From: Synergistetes bacterium HGW-Synergistetes-1
GTDB lineage: Bacteria; Synergistota; Synergistia; Synergistales; Synergistaceae
Length of the DNA stretch: 64,000 nucleotides
Assembly: GCA_002839185.1 (NCBI GenBank)
Contig: PGXO01000006.1
Coordinates: 4,764 to 68,763 of the forward strand
Reading direction: 5' to 3'
Positions 35,527 through 44,293 of this stretch are shown piece after piece. The stretch's first letter is position 1; each line of letters opens with the position of its first letter. Made by a program: the position numbers and the translations under genes. The notes under the pieces are model-generated. The model made no database searches. It was not told the DNA's origin and worked only from the letters and a program-made list of their open reading frames with translations.

Positions 35527-36906
35527 TTACTTAAACAAACCTCTACGGCCTGCGCCGAAATTCTTCATTCCGCCCATGCCGGGAGGCATCTTGAAGCCTT
35601 TTCCTCCGGCGGACATTTTGCCGATGCCCTTCATCATTGTCTTCATCTGTTCATACTGTGCCAGGATCTGGTTCACCATCTGCACAGATGTGCCCGAACC
35701 TTCGGCTATCCTCCTGCGGCGGCTGCCCTTAATTATCTCCGGGTTGCGTCTCTCTTTGAGAGTCATTGAGAGGATTATGGCCTCTGTCTGTTTCATCCTT
35801 TTCGGGTCGACATTTGCGTCTTTGAGGGCTTTGCTGCCTCCGGGGATCGGGAGCATCTCCAGCACTTTTTCAAGCGGACCCATCTTCTGTATCTGCTGAA
35901 GCTGGAGGAGCATGTCTTCCAGGGTGAACCTGTTCTTCTTGAGGCTCTCCGTCATTCTGTTTATATCGGCTTCGGTCGTGGCAGACTGGACTTTCTCAAG
36001 AAGCCCTTCCATATCGCCCATTCCGATGATGCGCTGAGCCATGCGTTTGGCATCAAAGACTTCAAGATCTTCCGTCTTCTCTCCGCAGCCGGCAAGTTTT
36101 ATCGGAACTCCTGTGCTTGCCCGAACCGCGAGCGACGGGCCGCCTCTGGCGTCTCCGTCAAGCTTTGTGAGGACCACTCCTGTCAGGCCAAGGCGCTTGT
36201 GGAAGGTTTCGGCTACGTTGACTGCTTCCTGACCTGTCATGGAATCCACTACAAGCAGAATTTCAGTCGGAGGCACTGCGGCTTTCATTGTTTCAAGTTC
36301 AGCCATCAGTTCGTCGTCCATCTGGAGACGTCCTGCAGTGTCGAGGATTATCATGTCACAGAGGTGGTCTTCTGCGTATTTGCGGGATTTTGATGCTACC
36401 TTTACAGGATCTGTCTCTCCGGGTTCAGGTCCCCAAAAATGAATATTTGATTTTTCAGCAAGTACCCTGAGCTGTTCGACCGCCGCTGGTCTCCGAAGGT
36501 CGCAGGCTACTACAAGCGGCTTATGGCTTTTCGCCATTTTTTTTGCGATCTTGACTGTGGTAGTTGTTTTTCCTGACCCCTGAAGGCCTACCATCATGTA
36601 AACAGTAGGAGGTTTAGGCGATATTGTGAGCGGGACAGGTGCTTCGCCCATTATCTTGACGAGCTCTTCGTATACTATGGTAAATATCAGCTGTGCAGGG
36701 GTTACAGAGTCGAGAACTGTTCTTCCTGTCGCGCGCACTTTGATAGCTTCAACTACGTCCTTGACGACCTTGTAATTGACGTCAGCCTCAAGGAGGGCAC
36801 GGCGTACTTCACGCAGCGCTTCGTTTATGTCTTCAGGAGTAAGTTTTCCTTTTCCTCTCAGACCGGCAAAGATATTTTCAAACCGTTCTTTTAATGAGTC
36901 GAACAT
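35527..36906 (-). CDS. ffh: Signal recognition particle GTPase Ffh
   Basis: 459 residues. N domain, then G domain with GLQGSGKTTT, DLRRPAAVEQL, DTAGRLQ, TKLDGDARGG; M domain with methionine-rich MLLQLQQIQKMGPLEKVLEMLP region, SMTLKERRNPEIIKGSRRRRIAEGSG for RNA binding and a Gly/Met-rich tail. Targets membrane proteins with SRP RNA. Confidence 0.97.
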   Translation of the reverse strand: MFDSLKERFENIFAGLRGKGKLTPEDINEALREVRRALLEADVNYKVVKDVVEAIKVRATGRTVLDSVTPAQLIFTIVYEELVKIMGEAPVPLTISPKPPTVYMMVGLQGSGKTTTTVKIAKKMAKSHKPLVVACDLRRPAAVEQLRVLAEKSNIHFWGPEPGETDPVKVASKSRKYAEDHLCDMIILDTAGRLQMDDELMAELETMKAAVPPTEILLVVDSMTGQEAVNVAETFHKRLGLTGVVLTKLDGDARGGPSLAVRASTGVPIKLAGCGEKTEDLEVFDAKRMAQRIIGMGDMEGLLEKVQSATTEADINRMTESLKKNRFTLEDMLLQLQQIQKMGPLEKVLEMLPIPGGSKALKDANVDPKRMKQTEAIILSMTLKERRNPEIIKGSRRRRIAEGSGTSVQMVNQILAQYEQMKTMMKGIGKMSAGGKGFKMPPGMGGMKNFGAGRRGLFK

Positions 36907-36917
36907 TTCTTTTCCCC

Positions 36918-37253
36918 TTATGCTTCCAACAATTTTTTAATGTTTTTGTAAAAGTCTTCCGGCAACTGTTTTTTATGTTCCTCAAGAAGCCTCAGGATCT
37001 CTTCGTATTTGCTTTCTTTTTCTAAAAGTCCCAGAGCTTTCTCCGCGTTCTCCATATGTTCCCTTGCTCTTGTAATAAGGTCGTGGACGCCCTGTCTGGA
37101 GACCTTCAGCGATTCAGCCGCTTCGGAGAGAGAGAAATCCTGCAGAAGGACCATCTCACAGGCGAGTCTCTGTTTCTCAGTTATCAGAGTTCCGTAGACA
37201 TCAAGCAGAAGTCCGTCCCTGATACGTTGGTCAAGCGAATCCGTATCCTGCAA
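36918..37253 (-). CDS. ylxM: YlxM/p13-like HTH protein
   Basis: 111 residues from TTG 37253, which sits 6 bases after AGGAG and matches the usual family start (LLLDVYGTLITEKQR). The open frame extends 31 codons upstream but through the promoter. Sigma-70 region 4-like HTH (LSEAAESLKVSRQGVHDLI). Always found upstream of ffh; proposed SRP accessory factor. Confidence 0.88.
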   Translation of the reverse strand: MQDTDSLDQRIRDGLLLDVYGTLITEKQRLACEMVLLQDFSLSEAAESLKVSRQGVHDLITRAREHMENAEKALGLLEKESKYEEILRLLEEHKKQLPEDFYKNIKKLLEA

Positions 37254-37283
37254 AATATCACTCCTGTCCTTATGAACCAATGA

Positions 37284-37339
37284 ATTATACTCAGCACGTG
37301 CGTCTCTGTCAAGTAATTTTACTTGACAGAGACGCACGT
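37284..37339 (-). promoter_or_regulatory. Consensus promoter overlapped by a 21-bp perfect palindrome
   Basis: Minus strand TTGACA (37307-37312), 17-base spacer, TATAAT (37284-37289): a full consensus promoter for ylxM-ffh and the ribosomal genes downstream. A perfect palindrome spans 37296-37339 (two arms of 21 bases, loop TT), covering the -35, part of the spacer and the region upstream. Confidence 0.88.
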
Positions 37340-37351
37340 ATGGCATCGCAC

Positions 37352-37379
37352 AAAAAAAGAGCCCCGAAGGGCTCTTTTT
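37352..37379. terminator. Terminator downstream of the minus-strand DUF3798 gene
   Basis: Stem AGAGCCC-CGAA-GGGCTCT flanked by T-runs on both strands; it separates the DUF3798 gene from the ylxM promoter. Confidence 0.9.
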
Positions 37380-37394
37380 ATCAGTTCAGCTTGG

Positions 37395-38648
37395 TTATTT
37401 TGTCATCTTTATCTTCGAGTACTTCTCAGGAACCTCAACAGATGCGGCGTTCATGAATCCCTTACCAAACATGTATGTATCCTGATAGACAAGCAGGTGG
37501 TTTTTGCTTGTCACTCCTGTACCGAGGTCGGTGTAGTAGTTGCCGTTCCACGCTGCACCCGGTGTGTACTCGCCGTAGCAGGCCATCAGGTCATCTTTGC
37601 TCTCAAGCTTGGCTTTTCCTTCAACTATCCTCTTGCCGAACTCAGCAAGGGCAACGCTGTTGGTGTAGCCATAGGAGAAGGCCCATGTTCCCATGCGGCC
37701 GGCTGCGCCTGCGTCAGCAACTGCCTTTTCAACCTTTTTGAGGATGACTGGCCAGTTGCCTGCTTCTGCTGCAAGGTCGATACCGAATGCTCCGGGATAT
37801 CCCATGAGCGGTGACGGAAGGTCAGCTTCGATAAAGAATCCACCGTTTGCAGCAAGCTGTTTGAGAAGCGGTTCGGTGTGTGCGTCGTTTGTGCAGAAGA
37901 ACGCAGTGTTTTTACCATATTTGCTTACCCATGCAGGTGTTTTTTCAAGTATGAACTGCTGTGCGCCTGCAACGCCTACGTCGCTGGTCGGGTCGGGAGC
38001 GGTTTCAAATACAAATTTCATGCCGAGGTCTTTGCATGCCTGCTCCATGATGAGACGACGCCTTCCGAGTGTTTCGTAGCTCATGTGACGGGGGAAGGAA
38101 ATATGCACAAAAGTGTCGCATCCGAGTTCTTTTGCGGTGTGAATGATAAGATAGCCGCGGGAAACGAAGTCCGCGTTTATCGTAAGGTCTGCGACCGATG
38201 CGATAACGTTCGGGTCTTCGTGTGCTTCACCGGCGAAGCAGAGGATGTCAGGGCGTTTTTCCTTGATGCGGCGGAAACCTTCAGCGGTTCCCGGGATCGC
38301 CTGGTTAACTACGACTACCTTCATGTCCGGGTCATCAGCAAGTCCTGCTATCTGTGCAATGGTCGTTTCCATCTCAGACATAAAGTTGTCGGGATAGGTA
38401 AGATGCTTGATCATTCCGCCTGTTGAAACGTCGCCATACTTCTGGATCGCAAGTTCAGCTCCGCGAAGGTCATCTTCGCTCTGAGAGACTGTACCTGTTA
38501 CGATACCGATGTGGAAGGCTGCCTTTTCAGGGGCTTTAGCCTCTTCCTGTGCTGCCTGTTCTGCCGGTTTGTTGGCAGACTGGACCAAAAAGAAGCCCAG
38601 GACCAGTACAGCTATCGCGCCGATGATCATCATAGTTTTCTTTGACAT
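37395..38648 (-). CDS. DUF3798 periplasmic substrate-binding-like protein, paralogue 1
   Basis: 417 residues. N-terminal signal segment (KKTMMIIGAIAVLVLGFFLV) and an Ala/Glu linker, then a two-lobe binding-protein fold: AFHIGIVTGTVSQSEDDLRGAE, VVVVNQAIPGTAEGF, FVHISFPRHMSYE, FCTNDAHTEPLLKQL, SPLMGYPGAFGIDL. About 65 percent identical by eye to the copy at 41211-42404. No Cys lipobox seen, so membrane-anchored or cleaved rather than lipidated. Monocistronic: own consensus promoter and terminator. Substrate unknown. Confidence 0.85.
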   Translation of the reverse strand: MSKKTMMIIGAIAVLVLGFFLVQSANKPAEQAAQEEAKAPEKAAFHIGIVTGTVSQSEDDLRGAELAIQKYGDVSTGGMIKHLTYPDNFMSEMETTIAQIAGLADDPDMKVVVVNQAIPGTAEGFRRIKEKRPDILCFAGEAHEDPNVIASVADLTINADFVSRGYLIIHTAKELGCDTFVHISFPRHMSYETLGRRRLIMEQACKDLGMKFVFETAPDPTSDVGVAGAQQFILEKTPAWVSKYGKNTAFFCTNDAHTEPLLKQLAANGGFFIEADLPSPLMGYPGAFGIDLAAEAGNWPVILKKVEKAVADAGAAGRMGTWAFSYGYTNSVALAEFGKRIVEGKAKLESKDDLMACYGEYTPGAAWNGNYYTDLGTGVTSKNHLLVYQDTYMFGKGFMNAASVEVPEKYSKIKMTK

Positions 38649-38754
38649 GAACTCATCCTCCTTAAAATTAGTTGAATATAAAAAGTATTTCTTGTTGCCG
38701 TGCTAAAAATGTTAAGCGTTTTTGCCTCAGAGCTTGCTGAACTCTATAAACTAA

Positions 38755-38783
38755 ATTCTATAAGCAGTTCACGTCTATGTCAA
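38755..38783 (-). promoter_or_regulatory. Promoter of the DUF3798 gene
   Basis: Minus strand TTGACA (38778-38783), 17-base spacer, TAGAAT (38755-38760), about 107 bases before the ATG at 38648. Confidence 0.8.
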
Positions 38784-38803
38784 TTGATTACCTCTTCACC
38801 TTA

Positions 38804-39685
38804 TTATTCTTCCTCAGGATCATAGAGACAATATAATGATTGAGTTCCGGCCTCACCCAGTCCCCCTTCCGATATTTCCTCATAAAGTTCCCTTGTCAGA
38901 GAGAGAGCCGGCAGATCAAGCCCGATCTCATCCGCTGATTCCTCCGCCAGTTTCATGTCTTTGATGTAGTGTTTTACAAAAAAGCCGGGATCAAAATCTC
39001 CGTTCAGTATCCTGGGGCCGTAATTTGAAAGGCTCCAGCTGCCTGCGGCTCCTCCCGATATCGCTTCAAGCACTTCTTTCTGGTCAAGACCGCATCCCTT
39101 TGCGAAAGCCAGCCCCTCGCACATTCCTGTCATAGTTCCCGCCAGTGTTATCTGGTTTACCAGTTTTGTGTACTGTCCGCACCCTGCCTTGCCCATGTGC
39201 CTTATGTTTGTTCCCATCAGCCTGAAGTAGGGGAGGGCGCGTTCGAAGTCATCCTTCTCTCCGCCGACAAGGATCGTCAGCTTTGCTTCCCTTGCTCCCC
39301 TGTCGCCTCCTGTTACAGGCGCATCAAGGACGGATATTCCTTTAGACCCGGCGGCCTCCCAGATCCTTCCTGCCAGTTTGGGGCTTGATGTTGTCATGTC
39401 AACAAGGAGGGAGCCTTTTGCTGCCGACTCGATAAGTCCGTTTTTGCCCAGGTAGATATCCTCTACATCTTTAGGATAGCCAACAATTGTGAAAACAATG
39501 CTGCATTTGGAGGCCAGTCCTGACGGTGAATCTTCCCAGACGGCTCCCATTTGGATTAGTTTTTCGGCTTTGCTTTTTGTTCTGTTGTATACGTGGACTT
39601 CATTTCCGCCGGATAGAAGATGTCCTGCCATACTGGAGCCCATTACCCCGGTACCGATAAAACCCAGAATGTTCCTGCCGCTCAT
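38804..39685 (-). CDS. 3-hydroxyisobutyrate dehydrogenase-like oxidoreductase
   Basis: 293 residues. Rossmann GFIGTGVMGSSMAGHLLSGG, DAPVTGGDRGAREAKLTILVGG split over 25 residues, and the catalytic Lys in GCGQYTKLVNQ. Members include GarR, GlxR, MmsB and HIBADH; the exact acid oxidised is not predictable. Starts 4 bases after the M24 peptidase stop, so co-translated. Confidence 0.85.
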   Translation of the reverse strand: MSGRNILGFIGTGVMGSSMAGHLLSGGNEVHVYNRTKSKAEKLIQMGAVWEDSPSGLASKCSIVFTIVGYPKDVEDIYLGKNGLIESAAKGSLLVDMTTSSPKLAGRIWEAAGSKGISVLDAPVTGGDRGAREAKLTILVGGEKDDFERALPYFRLMGTNIRHMGKAGCGQYTKLVNQITLAGTMTGMCEGLAFAKGCGLDQKEVLEAISGGAAGSWSLSNYGPRILNGDFDPGFFVKHYIKDMKLAEESADEIGLDLPALSLTRELYEEISEGGLGEAGTQSLYCLYDPEEE

Positions 39686-39689
39686 TTGA

Positions 39690-40811
39690 TCATCCTTTCT
39701 CTAAGCTGTTCTTTACTACGGTAAGTTCTCTCGGTGAATGGTTAAGTGCCTCTCCTGTGCCGTCCGGTCTTACTGCGACCAGATTCTCGATCCTTACCCC
39801 AAATTTGCCGGGCAGGTAAATGCCGGGCTCAACACTGAAAACATTTCCAGGCTCAAGGGGTCTGTCATTCCCCTCAATGATAAAGGGCGACTCGTGAACA
39901 GCCAGTCCTATGCCATGCCCGACCCTGTTGAAGAAAAAGTCTCCATATCCTGCATCGACTATGACCTTTCTTGCCGCCCTGTCTACATCCTGTCCTGTAG
40001 CTCCGGGTCTCACCGCTGCTTCTCCTGCCGCCTGCGCCATTCTGACAGTTTCGTAAACTTTTTTCTGTTCATCAGTCGGAGTACCTACGAAAAGTGTCCT
40101 GGTAGTATCTGAGCAATAGCCGTTGTGCCTTCCCCCGAGGTCAAGGATGATGACGTCATTTTTTTCGATCACCCTTTTATCTCCGGAGTAGTGGGGCATT
40201 GAGCCGTTTGGTCCGCTGGCGACTATCGGGCCGAAAGACATCTGGTAACATCCGGCCTCTTCAAAAAATTCAGGTATCTTCTTTATGATGTCCCTCTCTG
40301 TCATACCGGGCCTTATGAAGTCGATGAGCTTGTAAACGACCTGATCGACCATCCCGGATGCTTCTCTCATAAGATCAAGCTCTTCTTCATCTTTGTGTGA
40401 GCGAAGCGGGTCCAGCACTTTTAAACCGTTGCAAAGCTGGATATCCATTGAATCTCTTATTGCCAGCATATCAACGGCCCGCACTCCGTCGTTGAATGCT
40501 ATCTTTTTGCCGACAAGCTCCAGTTTTTCGCAGCCCAGCCTGAACGCGTCTGTAAATCCTTCATGGTCGTTCCATTCTGCGTAGAAGGGAAAATCTCCGA
40601 AAGCATTTTGGATCTCTTCTTTGTAAAGCAGCGGAGTCATCGCAAAGCATGCGGCATCCTTCGAGACCATCAGTCCCCGGACCCTTTCGTCCGGATGGGT
40701 ATCAAGGCCGCTTATATACTCCAGGTCAGTCGAAGGACCAAGGTATATGCCGTCGAAACCCCAGGATCTCAATTCATCCGCCAGTTTTTTCAACCTGTTT
40801 TCTCTGATCAA
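39690..40811 (-). CDS. M24 family Xaa-Pro aminopeptidase/dipeptidase
   Basis: 373 residues from TTG 40811 (GGAGGG upstream). N-terminal creatinase-like domain (about 1-135), then the pita-bread domain with metal ligands in ILDLGGRHNGYCSDTTRT, GHGIGLAVHESP, FSVEPGIYLPGKFGVRIENL. Releases N-terminal residues next to proline or splits Xaa-Pro dipeptides in the cytosol, fitting peptide fermentation. Confidence 0.88.
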   Translation of the reverse strand: MIRENRLKKLADELRSWGFDGIYLGPSTDLEYISGLDTHPDERVRGLMVSKDAACFAMTPLLYKEEIQNAFGDFPFYAEWNDHEGFTDAFRLGCEKLELVGKKIAFNDGVRAVDMLAIRDSMDIQLCNGLKVLDPLRSHKDEEELDLMREASGMVDQVVYKLIDFIRPGMTERDIIKKIPEFFEEAGCYQMSFGPIVASGPNGSMPHYSGDKRVIEKNDVIILDLGGRHNGYCSDTTRTLFVGTPTDEQKKVYETVRMAQAAGEAAVRPGATGQDVDRAARKVIVDAGYGDFFFNRVGHGIGLAVHESPFIIEGNDRPLEPGNVFSVEPGIYLPGKFGVRIENLVAVRPDGTGEALNHSPRELTVVKNSLEKG

Positions 40812-41210
40812 ATTTATCCCTCCGAAATCTCATAAAATGGTTTGCTTTCCGGATCATTGAAAATCATTCAGAGCCTGACGAAGCTACTATCAGGGTCCGC
40901 TATTATCATACTACTTAGAGATACTATTATCTATAAGGTAAAGACCGGCCTGGCAGCAGGGACTTCCGGGCAAACAAGCAAAAAACGGCTGAACGGTAGA
41001 AAACCGGGAAAAGGGCTCCATGAGAGCCCTTGCGGCACAGAGGTGTGTTAGACACGGATCAGCCCGTATTGACTTATGGGCCTTGCGGGAATACCATTTA
41101 TACTGTGCAGTATATCCGGTTCAGTTTTTTTGCAGGGGAACTGCAGCTGTTCTACCGGAGCTTTCTGATCAGAAAACTCCCATTCCCAAATATTACAGGA
41201 GGAGTACTTT
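40812..41210. promoter_or_regulatory. Divergent control region
   Basis: 399 bases between the M24 gene (minus) and the second DUF3798 gene (plus). It holds a hairpin AAGGGCT-N7-AGCCCTT (41011-41031), TATACT at 41099-41104 as a possible -10, TTGACT at 41070-41075 (spacing too long to pair with it), and GGAGGAG before the ATG at 41211. No further gene seen. Confidence 0.4.
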
Positions 41211-42404
41211 ATGAAGAAACATGCGGTCTGTTTTGCAGTTGCGCTGGTCCTGGCCCTTGTCTTCTGCGGTTCTGCCCTTGCTGCCGCGCCCTTCCACATC
41301 GGTGTAGCGACACTGACGGTCTCACAGGCAGAGGACACTTACCGGGGGGCTGAAAGGCTCATCAAAGAGTACGGTGACGCAGCCTCAGGCGGAATGATCC
41401 GCCACGTCACAATGCCTGACAATTTTATGTCTGAAATGGAGACCACCATCTCCCAGATAGTGGGACTTTCAGATGACCCGAAGGTCAAGGTCATAGTAGT
41501 CGATGACGCGATCCCGGGAACAACAGAAGCATTCCGCAGGGTCAAGGAAAAACGCCCTGACGTTCTCTGCTTCGCAGGTGAACCGCAGGAAGACCCGGCA
41601 GTAATTTCAAGCACAGCAGACTTTGCAATTGGCGTAGACAACATAATGCGTGGATACCTCATAATAAACACAGCAAAAAAAATGGGAGCAAAAACATTTG
41701 TACATATCTCATTCCCACGTCACATGAGCTATGAACTCCTTTCAAGACGGCGCGCAATAATGGAACAGGCCTGCAAAGACCTGGGTATGAAATTTGCATT
41801 TGAGAGCGCTCCGGACCCGACCAGCGATGTAGGTGTAGCGGGAGCCCAGCAGTTCATTCTTGAAAAGACACCGGCATGGGTGAACAAATACGGCAAAGAC
41901 ACGGCTTTTTTCTGCACAAACGATGCTCAGACGGAACCCCTGCTCAAGCAGGTCGCAAAGTACGGAGCGATATTTGTCGAGCCTGACCTTCCGTCACCGC
42001 TCATGGGCTATCCGGGAGCTTTCGGGATAGACCTTTCAAAAGAAGCAGGCAACTGGCCTGCAATAGTTAAAAAGGTCGAGGCCGCAGTCATCAAGGCAGG
42101 GGGCAAGGCCAGAATGGGAACATGGGCCTACTCTTACGGATGGAGCACCACCTGTGCGCTTGCCGAATACGGCAAGAGGATAGTTGAAGGCAAAGCGAAG
42201 CTTTACAACCTCAAAGACCTGTGGAAGTGCTATGACAAGTTCACCCCGGGTGCCGCGTGGAACGGGGCGCAGTACTTTGATGTAGCAAAGGGAGTTAAGA
42301 ATAAGAAATTCACTCTTGTTTACCAGGATACTTATGTCTTTGGCAAGGGATACATGAAAGTTACAGGGGTAAAGGTCCCGGAGAAATATCTCACGATCAA
42401 GTAG
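41211..42404 (+). CDS. DUF3798 periplasmic substrate-binding protein, paralogue 2
   Basis: 397 residues. Cleavable signal peptide (KKHAVCFAVALVLALVFCGSALAAA), then the same fold as the 37395-38648 copy (APFHIGVATLTVSQAEDTYRGAE, FVHISFPRHMSYELLSRR, DPTSDVGVAGAQQFILEKTPAW). Followed by a strong terminator and then the ATPase and two permeases of a BMP/ribose-type importer, so it is likely the binding subunit, made in excess through partial termination. Substrate unknown; nucleosides or peptides-derived compounds are possible by analogy with the importer class. Confidence 0.87.
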   Translation: MKKHAVCFAVALVLALVFCGSALAAAPFHIGVATLTVSQAEDTYRGAERLIKEYGDAASGGMIRHVTMPDNFMSEMETTISQIVGLSDDPKVKVIVVDDAIPGTTEAFRRVKEKRPDVLCFAGEPQEDPAVISSTADFAIGVDNIMRGYLIINTAKKMGAKTFVHISFPRHMSYELLSRRRAIMEQACKDLGMKFAFESAPDPTSDVGVAGAQQFILEKTPAWVNKYGKDTAFFCTNDAQTEPLLKQVAKYGAIFVEPDLPSPLMGYPGAFGIDLSKEAGNWPAIVKKVEAAVIKAGGKARMGTWAYSYGWSTTCALAEYGKRIVEGKAKLYNLKDLWKCYDKFTPGAAWNGAQYFDVAKGVKNKKFTLVYQDTYVFGKGYMKVTGVKVPEKYLTIK

Positions 42405-42436
42405 GACGGAAATCAGGGATAATGGAATAGCAAAGA

Positions 42437-42488
42437 CAAACAAGCCGGATATCGCCTTTTATGACAAAAGGCTTATCCGGTTTGTTTT
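42437..42488 (+). terminator. Terminator between binding protein and transporter genes
   Basis: Long stem (ACAA.CCGGAT..GCCTTTT with AAAAGGC..ATCCGG.TTGT) and TTTT. The AT-rich stretch 42489-42650 follows, with a TATAAT at 42529 that may start the transporter message. Confidence 0.8.
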
Positions 42489-42659
42489 ATCGGTCCGAAT
42501 ACTTTGATAATATATGGAATTATAAGTGTATAATATTATTGTGTTGATGATGTGAGGTATTTATTGTCGGTTTTCTTTTGTATTGTTGTTGGAATTTAAT
42601 TTTTCTGTTATATATATAAGCAAATGTTTATTTAGTATTAAGAAAAAGAGGTGAAGCGG

Positions 42660-44288
42660 ATGTCCGAAGGAGTGCCTCTCCTAAAAATGGAGAATATCGG
42701 CAAGGAGTACTTCGGAAACAGAGTTCTCGCTGACGTCAGTTTTTCGCTGATGCCGGGCGAAATACTCGGACTTGTAGGTGAAAACGGTGCAGGAAAGTCC
42801 ACACTGATGAATATTCTCTTCGGAATGTCTGTCATTGAGGAGACAGGCGGGTACGAAGGCAGAATAATCATCGACGGGGAAGAAAAAATATTCAAAGACC
42901 CATTCGACGCACTTGAAGCGGGTATAGGAATGGTCCACCAGGAATTCTCGCTGATTCCGGGCTTTACTGCCACGGAGAATATCCTTCTCAACAGAGAATC
43001 CATGAAATACAACCCGCTGGTCGAGGTGTTCGGGGACAGGTTCAAGACCCTTGACAGAACCGACATGAACAACAGGGCAGTCAAGGCAATTGATACCTTG
43101 GGGGTCACTTTGGCTCCCGATACGCTGATAAGCGAAATGCCTGTCGGCCACAAACAGTTTACAGAGATAGCCCGTGAGATCGACAGAAAGAAAACAAAAC
43201 TTCTGGTTTTGGACGAACCTACGGCTGTACTTGCGGAATCCGAGGCCCAGGTGCTCATTGAGGCATTAAAAAAACTGGCCTGCCAGGGCATAGCGATCAT
43301 ATTCATATCCCACAGGCTCCAGGAGATCATTGACCTGTGTGACAAACTTGTAGTCCTCAGGGACGGCAGGGTCATCCAGGAGGCAAAAACAGGAGAGACA
43401 AACGTAAGACAGATAGCCAGCTGGATGGTAGGAAGACAGATCTCAGGAGTAGCAGATGCGGCTGAAGAAAAAGAGAGAAAGTTTGGAGAAGTAATCCTGA
43501 AAACCCAAAACCTCTGGGTAGACATGCCGGGAGAGACAGTAAGGGATGTTTCCATAGAAGTTCGCCAAGGTGAGATATTTGGTCTTGGGGGACTTGCCGG
43601 ACAGGGCAAGGTTGGCATTTCCAACGGAATAATGGGTCTTTATGTTTCCGGGGGAAAGGTCTTTGTAAAGGGTAAAGAAATAAAGCTCAACGATCCAAAC
43701 TCCTCCCTGATGGAGGGAATGGCATTCGTCTCTGAAGACAGGCGCGGAGTGGGACTACTCCTTGAAGAGGGAATAGACTGGAACATCACCTTCACAGCCA
43801 TGCAGGTGCAGGAGAAGTATATCTCACATCTGCTCGGCGGGCTGGTCAAGTGGCGCGATGACAAAGCTGTCACAAAGTGTACTGAAGACTACATCAAAGC
43901 CCTCGAGATCCGCTGCACAGGGCCCAAACAGAGAGCTGTTGAGCTTTCCGGAGGCAACCAACAAAAGGTATGCCTTGCAAAAGCTTTTGCCGTGGCACCT
44001 GAGATACTCTTTGTCTCAGAACCGACGAGGGGAATAGATGTAGGAGCAAAAAAACTGGTTCTCGACACTCTTCGCAGAGTCAACGAAGAGACGGGAACGA
44101 CAATAATAATGACATCTTCTGAACTGGAAGAACTCAGGTCGATATGCGACAGGGTCGCGATAATCAACGAAGGAAGGCTTTCGGGCATATTGCCGGCGAA
44201 GTCCCCGGCGGAAGAGTTCGGACTTCTCATGCTCGGGCATGTTGTCGAAAGAAGCCCTGACGAAATATCGGCAGAGAGGTGCAGGTGA
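42660..44288 (+). CDS. Sugar/nucleoside-type ABC importer ATPase (two ABC domains)
   Basis: 542 residues from ATG 42660 (GAGG 8 bases upstream). Two ABC modules. First: Walker A GENGAGKST, EMPVGHKQFTEIARE in place of the usual signature, LLVLDEPTAVL. Second: GLAGQGKVGISNGIM replaces Walker A (degenerate), signature LSGGNQQKV, ILFVSEPTRGIDVGA. This asymmetric pattern is that of RbsA/YufO-type ATPases. Followed by two permeases. Confidence 0.9.
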   Translation: MSEGVPLLKMENIGKEYFGNRVLADVSFSLMPGEILGLVGENGAGKSTLMNILFGMSVIEETGGYEGRIIIDGEEKIFKDPFDALEAGIGMVHQEFSLIPGFTATENILLNRESMKYNPLVEVFGDRFKTLDRTDMNNRAVKAIDTLGVTLAPDTLISEMPVGHKQFTEIAREIDRKKTKLLVLDEPTAVLAESEAQVLIEALKKLACQGIAIIFISHRLQEIIDLCDKLVVLRDGRVIQEAKTGETNVRQIASWMVGRQISGVADAAEEKERKFGEVILKTQNLWVDMPGETVRDVSIEVRQGEIFGLGGLAGQGKVGISNGIMGLYVSGGKVFVKGKEIKLNDPNSSLMEGMAFVSEDRRGVGLLLEEGIDWNITFTAMQVQEKYISHLLGGLVKWRDDKAVTKCTEDYIKALEIRCTGPKQRAVELSGGNQQKVCLAKAFAVAPEILFVSEPTRGIDVGAKKLVLDTLRRVNEETGTTIIMTSSELEELRSICDRVAIINEGRLSGILPAKSPAEEFGLLMLGHVVERSPDEISAERCR

Positions 44289-44293
44289 TAAGG

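Noticed and set aside
37323-37814. 163-codon plus-strand frame near the ylxM promoter
   Set aside because: Starts inside the palindrome and overlaps the DUF3798 gene antisense; no domain seen.
41070-41104. TTGACT and TATACT as one promoter for the second DUF3798 gene
   Set aside because: The spacing of 23-24 bases is too long for a sigma-70 promoter; only the -10-like element was noted.
42638-43624. 328-codon minus-strand frame
   Set aside because: Shadow of the ABC importer ATPase; serine/proline-rich low-complexity translation with no family.
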